Part shown: in pieces, positions 57,561-64,000 of the stretch | How the letters are laid out: every line of letters starts with the position of its first letter | Position numbering within the stretch: the stretch's first letter is position 1 | NCBI RefSeq assembly: GCF_016086655.4 | Contig: NC_052134.2 | Location: forward strand, 12,462,001-12,526,000 | Direction: 5' to 3' | Length of the DNA: 64,000 nt | Origin: Lepeophtheirus salmonis | Taxonomy: Eukaryota; Arthropoda; Copepoda; Siphonostomatoida; Caligidae | Made by a program: the position numbers and the translations under genes | The notes under the pieces: model-generated | The model's input: the letters and a program-made list of their open reading frames with translations, nothing else | Database searches by the model: none | Told to the model about the DNA's origin: nothing

Positions 57561-59851
57561 TATTTAAAGCTTGAAAAAATGTATTTCTTCGTTTTATTTA
57601 ATCAAAAAAATACCTAGATCTTTAGTTTGAAATATATTTTCCTTCTAGGATATACTACAGGTTATTTTATAGAATATTTTACTTATTAATAGTAAAGAAA
57701 ATTTCTTGATTTTGTAAGTTTCTTTTCAAAACCAATCATTTTTTGTCAAAAAGTTTTTTTTTTTTTCGAGAGTATGATTTTCAAAGATAAGATGTAATGG
57801 AATAATTGTTGTTGTAAAAAATATATGCATATTATCGATATAAGCATTTACAAATAATATTATAATTATAATCAGTTGAGCGTAAAATAAAAGTTGTTCA
57901 ATTTCGACCATAAAAAATGTGTCAAGTCTAACATTTTTAATTTATGACCATATAATTATTATCATCTAAAATAAGGGTTGACAAACTTTTTAGCTCCATG
58001 GCTGCATTTGGAGGTAGAGATATATAGGGTTATATTTTATATCAAATTATATTAGACAAAAGAACTATTATTTCAAGTATATATTCGAAAAAACAAATAA
58101 CGAGTAATAATCAAATTTGTGCATTTGGTCATATTCATTAACCAACTTGTCAAAACTTGGGGTCAAGTTGGTTGTGCTGGTTTTTAAAAACAGAGTAAAT
58201 ATTTGAATCCGGGATCCTTCACCTGTTCTTTAAGTACTTAATTTTGAGTTTTGAAAAAGTTTGCTTGAATTTTAATTGGTTTTGAATTATCACAAACATT
58301 TTTGATCCTAAGTTTTTGATGTTTTAAAATTTATTGTAGTTAAGATATGCATAAAATTCAATCAGGATTTTCTTTCACTCATTTTCTTGAATGGGTTGAG
58401 AGGGGATTTATGTAAGAGGGTGGGAAGAAGGCGACAAAAAGACATATGGTATTACTAAATTAGGACCTTTGTTAATATCTGCATTTTTAAATCAATTTAC
58501 ACAAGGAAAGAGAGGGAACTCTTCCTTTTGAGGGAGTTGTTAATACCTCAGAATTATTATATAATGGACAAGAAAGAAGAAAGAGCATTTCTTATTACAA
58601 ATCTCTTCTTTATCAATGAATCATCTGCATGCAACTCAATCAGTTCTAGCTCCAGTTCATCATTTGTTGTTTCAATATCCCAGGTAAAAGGCAAGCTAAG
58701 TAAATTGGATTGATCTTATATTGCAACGAAATCAACAAATCCTCTGATAAATTCCCCATTTAATGATAGCAGCACCGAACTGTAAATCATTGACCAATAT
58801 TGTTTTGAGGAAGTTTGTGCTTTCAAAAGTCAGAAATGAACAAAGTTTGGATCCTTCAAAAGCTTTATCTTCGTTTAGAAGGGTTTAACTTCCAGGTATA
58901 TTTCGTGAGCCAAAACACCATTACCTTGTAGCTTTGTCTTTAATTCATTTATATTGGGTAATATGGTAACAGCAAATGCAAAAAAACACATACCACTTTC
59001 CTACTTTATATTTCCTTTGACAAATCACAAGAAATGTTTATCATATTGAAAAACATATATATTCTTATTTTCCAATTTTTTAACTACATTTATGTATATT
59101 TAGTAGGGATTTTATCTTTCTTTTGGCTGTCAATTTTAACAGAACAATCTAATCTACACTGTTTCAGTACAAGTGTAGAACAAATACCAATATTTCCTTA
59201 ATCTGTACAAATTATAAGTTAGTCGCATAAATAAAACACAAAATTCGAAGTAGTAACACGGATTTGGGATTAGTTGAAAGAAATATGCTCATTTGAATCC
59301 CTTCTTTGCTTTATTTCCTCCAAAAAAGCTACAAATCCAGTATTTCTTTATTCAACGTGCAATATTCAATGATTAAAATATGAACTAAAAATATGGACTT
59401 TGGAATTCTTGAAAAAAATATGGTCATTTTAAGCCCTTTTTTGCTCTAATTCCTAAAATTCCTAAACTTTGAGGACGTATAAAGGTGTTTGAAATAAGAA
59501 AAATCACATTTAGAGCTTTATACATTCTGAAAGTGCAATATTTAATGATTAGAACACGAATTTACAACTAAAAACATTGATTTTGGATTTGTTGGTATAA
59601 ATATTCTCATTTAGAGCCTTTTTCCCCTCTAATTCCTCCACAAAAAAAAACTTCAAATGCGGAATTTCTTTGTTCAAACATTTTCATATGTCGTCTGAGT
59701 GCTCTATTTAATTATACGTACGCGTATTGTTCATTAAGCTACTTGAAGCTTTTCAAGGCCTTACTCTTGTTGTGGATTATCTAATAAAACAAAAATTGGT
59801 TTAATATAATACCACTAAAACAAAAATATTTATAAGTAATTCTTAAAGTGT
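57561..59851. other. Noncoding DNA with a repeat end
   Basis: No gene recognised. At 57975-58020 'gggttgacaaacttttt' and 'tggctgcatttgg' resemble the end of a widespread animal DNA-transposon repeat. Bases 59270-59690 contain loosely repeated blocks on 'ggatttg...catttgaatccctt', each about 120-170 bases apart, an old tandem repeat. A frame at 58528-58713 with a run of Ser is not convincing. Confidence 0.45.
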
Positions 59852-60560
59852 TACCGGTAGTTGCATAAATACACGGACTATTTGTGGCAAATAATTAAAT
59901 GTGTAATAAAATTCGTATGACGTATTTTTTTTGAGAATTATATAATAGAGAATTTATAAAATTTAATATAATTACTGAATATAACCACCATTAGCTGCTA
60001 TGACACCCTCCAAGCGCCTGCGAAAGGTTTTGCACACATTGATGATGTAATGGTCTTCCATGGCTGCCCATTGCTCATTGACGCTGGCATTTTATGAGTC
60101 CAAATTCGAATGGTGGGTAGCACAGGCCTTCTTCTCAATTTGCCACCCCACACTGTAGTCAAGGGGATTCAAATCAGGTGATTGAGGTGACCAAATGTTT
60201 TTGTTCCAAAATAGTATGTTGGCAGCGAGCCAATCCTGAGTCATTTCAGAGGTATGGGCAGGTCTTTCAGATATTTTCCCTCCTTGACAAGCTTCTGGAC
60301 CTTGAACACAGTAGTCCTGGGTAGTCCAATGTCCTTGATTATCTCTTTGACAGGCCTACCGGCACGGAGGAAAGTGGCAACCATATGATGTTTGGCCTCG
60401 TCATTCATCGTCAACGACTTTGTTTGATGCGAATAAGAAAAACAAAAACAAAGCTAAAAGATTTACCGAGTTACTTATGCTTGAATTTTTTTTTCCGGTC
60501 ACAGAACCTCAAGATCTAAGGGTTTAAAATTTAGTCCGCGTATTTATGCAACTACCGGTA
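59852..60560 (-). mobile_element. Non-autonomous mariner-type element, 709 bases, ends well kept
   Basis: Terminal inverted repeats of 29 bases ('taccggtagttgcataaata' then 'cacggacta' at the left, its inverse with one mismatch at the right), both beginning with the TA target dinucleotide. The minus strand encodes a transposase remnant. Near 60400 is an N-terminal helix-turn-helix ('MVATFLRAGRPVKEIIKDI'). It is fused by deletion to 'PAHTSEMTQDWLAANILFW' and 'SPQSPDLNPLDYSVGWQIEK' (third catalytic Asp), then 'FRRRLEGVIAANGG'. The core with the first catalytic residues is missing. It is the youngest-looking element in the window. Confidence 0.85.
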
Positions 60561-60879
60561 TTTAATTGATTTAAATAAATATTTCTCCATCCACTACTAA
60601 GACACTTTCCTGATATTATACCTACAATACTAAAAAGAAATACTATCGAAATCTCACTTATGTAATGAGTTCAAACAAAATTTGTATACATACTAAATAC
60701 TATTGCCTTTTCTAAAGATATTCAAATCAAATTGCAGTAAAATGATGTAGAAATGCTTAATATTTTTTAAAAAGCTTATGATTTATTTTAATTAATTGAA
60801 GGCCAGTTTTACAACCAACAAGTAGTATTTAATTTCCATTATTTTTAGTTTGATAATTATTTATAATTTTTTAAGCCAT
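60561..60879. other. Noncoding AT-rich DNA
   Basis: Nothing recognised between the mariner element and the saposin F upstream module. Confidence 0.5.
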
Positions 60880-61170
60880 TGCGTGATCTATTGTAAGTTT
60901 TTCTTTCGTCTTTATACGGGTTATTTACAGAGATACCACAATTGACAATTCGGAACTTTGTTATAAATCTATCAAAGTAACATAATTGAAATTTAACGCA
61001 AATCGTTACATTAACATAAATAGATGAAGAAGAAAAAATAAATATATTAGCAGAATGTCTCACTTTATGATGCAGAAGGAGAATAGGTAAAATCATTCAA
61101 AATCTCTAAAGCTCAAATTGTTGACCTAAACTCAAAAACAATCAACAACTAAGGAATAAAACATTTGGGT

Positions 61171-61200
61171 ATGCTGCTGTTCTGCAGTTCCACAAACGTG
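61171..61200 (+). promoter_or_regulatory. Conserved upstream block of saposin gene F
   Basis: 'atgctgctgttctgcagttc' then 'cacaaacgtg' is a clear form of the shared block, about 540 bases before the ATG. Surrounding homology to other saposin flanks runs from about 60890 to 61400. Confidence 0.4.
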
Positions 61201-61683
61201 TCATTTACCTCCTTTAAATCTTATTTTCCTCAATCTATTAATATTTTTATTGTGCATACCTATCGACAACAATACGCGATAAGACTTCTTAGATTTGAAA
61301 TCTTTTGTTGATTTACATACAGATTTTGTTCGATTGACTTAAGAAAAATAACACAATTTAATCAAAATAAGGGCGTGGCATTTACTTAGATAAAAAAAAA
61401 ATTGGAAGAATTTGGTTTGAAATTTCCAAGATAAGTAAATTTTACAAAAAGCTAAGTATAAATTTTGTAGATTGATATAAAAAATTGAAACTTTTCTTCG
61501 CTTTAGAATGTGTCCAAATTCATAAAATATGTAATTATGCAGAACTAATTCATTATGCTGTACATTGTTGCTGTTTATTAAGTTAAAGTTTGTATGAGTT
61601 TATTTCTCAAACAAATTGATGATGCCACTGTCCTTATCAATAAATTAATTATCAAATTCTTATCTTTTAAGTTAAGAATATTG

Positions 61684-61691
61684 TATATAAG
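61684..61691 (+). promoter_or_regulatory. TATA box, saposin gene F
   Basis: TATATAAG, 44 bases before the first ATG (61728). Confidence 0.72.
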
Positions 61692-61727
61692 ACACCACAT
61701 TTTAATTTAAAGTTACATTCATCAAAC

Positions 61728-62113
61728 ATGATCAATATGAGATTCCTCGCCCTCTTCGCCCTTGTTGCCGTTGCCAGTGCCGCCACTGTCTCTAAGGATC
61801 AAATGATCGAAAAGAGTGTTAAGTGTGATCTTTGCAAGTATCTTATCACCAAAGTCAACGAAAGTGTTTTGACTCAAGACAACGCCGATCAAGTCATTGA
61901 GGAGGTCGAAGAAGTAAGTAGTTAAATTATTTAGCTCAATTAAATCATTCACACAATTATCTCTAGATCTGTGCTCAAGCTCAAGAAGTATCTTCTTTCC
62001 TTGGTGAGACCTGTACCAGATTCGTCAATGATGTTCTTAAGCCCAAGATTGAGGATCTCCTTGCCGGCAAGCAAGAACCTGAAAAGGTCTGCAAGGAACT
62101 TGAAATGTGCTAA
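61728..62113 (+). CDS. Secreted saposin-like protein, copy F (outside the array)
   Basis: Exon 1 61728-61913, 53-base intron 61914-61966 (phase 0), exon 2 61967-62113. The first ATG (61728) gives 110 residues with an added Met-Ile-Asn. The second ATG (61737) aligns with the other copies and gives 107. Either start yields a signal peptide; the first is chosen because it is nearest the cap site. All six cysteines and the Asn-Glu-Ser site are kept. In 107-residue numbering, differences from copy A include Val5 to Ala, Leu7 to Phe, Ile28 to Val, Lys56 to Glu, Ser77 to Arg and Ala93 to Gly. It is the most diverged copy in flanks as well, yet 5' and 3' flanks are still alignable, so it is an older duplicate. 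AATAAA at 62206-62211. Confidence 0.87.
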
Positions 62114-62211
62114 TTATTATCCAAAACCCCTATGCATGAACTTTTCATTGCTCAACATCCAATGAAAACAAAAAAGAAAATAATTGTTAACTCTTCAAAC
62201 TAATTAATAAA

Positions 62212-63474
62212 ATTGAGAAGGAATTCACAAAATACTTATAACTAGTGTCTCATTTTATAATAAATTTAAGTATGTCAAATGTGTCTAAACATGAACCACT
62301 CATATCATCAATCGTCATTATTTGACAATTCCTCTCATTCAATTTAGACAACGGTTTTAATTCTGCTAAGGAAACATAGTATCCTACAATTTAGACCTGT
62401 GAGTTTCTCAATTTTAGACATAATTTTTGTATTTGTAGCTCTTTGTTTAATCTAAAGAAACGTCCCTTTTCTTCGGTGAGACATACGCAATGTTTTTAAG
62501 AGTAACCTACAAGGTACCAAACTAAAACCCAAAGTTACTTTCAAGAAAGAAGTAGTCTTAATTTATACCAATGAAAGGCAATAAACATTTATTATGAAGT
62601 TAATCTGTTCGGGGATAAGAAGGATTTATTTGATGGTTTGGGATTTTTAATCAAAAAATAAATGATCAGAAGGGGATCCATGTGCAACAACAAGGTCTGA
62701 GAAATATAAAAGGGTAAATTTTTTTAATTGGAAACAAAATGTTACCCCCTCTGTTTTGTTGAGGGTGAATTTGATCCGTTTCTGTTTTTGTGTTACCCAA
62801 AGAATTGTTTATCCTCTTTTTTCTATATGATTTTATTTTTTAAACTTTTCTTCATTAAGGCTCAAAGTCTTTATAGAATTGGACTATTCTCATTTTGAAT
62901 TGGAAAGTGTATTATGTTCAAAATTTAGTACAGTTTGAAAGAATGTGGAATACCTGTACAATGTTTGTATACTTAATGTTATGGGTGATGCTAAAAAGTA
63001 AATTTACTTTTTAACATAATAAGTTTTTATATTATTTCCATATTAACTATCCTTTCTAATATTTTAACCAAGTTTTTTACATCCCCTTCTTAGTATTTGG
63101 CTTATAGCATTGACCCAAATTTGAATGCAGCCCCAAAACTTATTTTGTAATTATTTAATATATGTTGACAGCCATTTCATGAAAATTTTAGAAAAATTGA
63201 AGTATACTATATTTGACATTATATTTTCCCCAACCTAATATAATAATGAATATATTACAGGGTTAAAATTATGGAGGGATCCATTCACTTTCAGATAACA
63301 GGCCTCACACATATGTGAATTATAAAAACAGAAATGATTATTAGGTACTACTACAATATGAAGTTATAATCATAAAAATAAAATATTTTAATATGCTTTT
63401 AATTTGACAATTACACATACCTAAGATCATTTTTACTTATTAAGACTGGAAGAAGTGGACTTTGATGTCCTCCT
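62212..63474. other. 3' flank of saposin F and noncoding DNA
   Basis: Bases 62260-62400 are homologous to the 3' flank of saposin gene A (32070-32190). The rest is AT-rich with nothing recognised. Confidence 0.5.
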
Positions 63475-63990
63475 CCAAGAGTTGAGGGCAAAGGAAGATA
63501 GAAATGCTCTAATTAGCTCTGAATTACGTATTCCACGAGGAACTACAGAATGAAAATTTATCTGATGAAAATTTCCAGTCCACATAAGAGAGAAGGGTTG
63601 ACTCTTTTGTTTAGGAAAAGATATTCCAGGATATATTTATTTAAAATATAATATATAGTTATTTTATTTGAATTTATATGAAGAGCAGTATTATATATTA
63701 TTTATTATGGGGCATTACGTCAATACTAGACATTGAAATAGTAAACAGTATTAAAATCATGTTGTATATTCGTTAGCACACAACCATAAAAATATAATGA
63801 CTCAAAAAATAACAAATCAAATAAAAATCTTAGAGATGCAATTTTTTTTTAATAAAACATTAAATATTTTTCTATAATATAAGTTATGATATTTCTCATC
63901 ACTATGAATTATTGATATGTTTGATAAACCTAAAAAAAAGTGTTATTTTCCATCATTTTTCAGCCTAAAAAGAAAATTAATCGAGTTCAA
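63475..63990 (+). repeat. Dispersed repeat copy 2 (matches 52131-52480)
   Basis: Shares with the first copy the block near 63531-63587 (open frame ending in TAA at the same position), a following AT-rich part and the end block 'catcatttttcagc' with 'tcgagttcaaaac'. The window ends just after it. Confidence 0.5.
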
Positions 63991-64000
63991 AACGAGATAT

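Noticed and set aside
62460..62520. Possible leftover saposin exon ('cttcggtgagac' resembles 'ccttggtgagac')
   Set aside because: Only about a dozen bases match and neither frame nor cysteine codons continue, so chance is as likely.

Overview
This window looks like nuclear DNA of an arthropod, most likely a parasitic copepod (sea louse, Caligidae; Lepeophtheirus-like). The reasons are the strong AT bias, short GT-AG introns of 53-66 bases, TATA-box promoters, AATAAA signals, and many decayed Tc1/mariner transposases of types I associate with sea-louse genomes. The species call is inference; no search was run. There are no bacterial genes, and I recognised no tRNA or rRNA gene. Layout: 1-26 kb is a transposon graveyard holding about eleven broken mariner-type transposases from several subfamilies, T-rich low-complexity DNA and degenerate dispersed repeats, with no credible host gene. 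At 26.43 kb begins the gene-bearing part. A two-exon gene (26429-26950) encodes a secreted Gly/His/Gln-rich repeat protein. Next comes a direct tandem array of three units: 27881-37353, 37354-45103 and a truncated third, 45104 to about 48882. Each unit carries a gene for a small secreted precursor with an acidic pro-part, a Lys-Arg site and a very basic C-terminal peptide (copies at 28630, 38075, 45831). Each also carries a gene for a 107-residue secreted saposin-like protein with six cysteines on the + strand (31362, 40491, 48323). Units 1 and 2 add a second saposin gene in inverted, convergent orientation: intact at 33515-33891, but a 5'-deleted pseudogene at 42633-42950. A fifth intact saposin gene lies alone at 61728-62113. 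A second repeat-rich secreted protein gene (56704-57387) has three Gly-Lys-Arg-Glu-Ala-Glu-Pro sites between Tyr/Gly/His-rich modules. The rest of 48.9-64 kb is noncoding DNA and mariner relics, including one 709-base internally deleted element with well kept terminal inverted repeats. How the genes relate: every supported host gene has a signal peptide, small size, one phase-0 intron near the start and a TATA-type promoter at short range (TATATAAG exactly in the saposin genes and the 26429 gene). This is consistent with a cluster of secreted effector, gut, gland or immune peptides expressed together. The basic-peptide family and the 26429 gene end in a similar Tyr-Gly-Ser-Gly-Tyr-Arg tail and both have a Lys-Arg-(Asp/Glu)-Ala site, which suggests common descent. 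A distinct upstream module (about 300-950 bases before the saposin starts) is shared by saposin copies and also survives without a gene at 36.4-37.0, 44.15-44.75 and 53.0-53.4 kb. The most interesting candidate for something undescribed is this recently amplified array of cationic-peptide and saposin-like genes.
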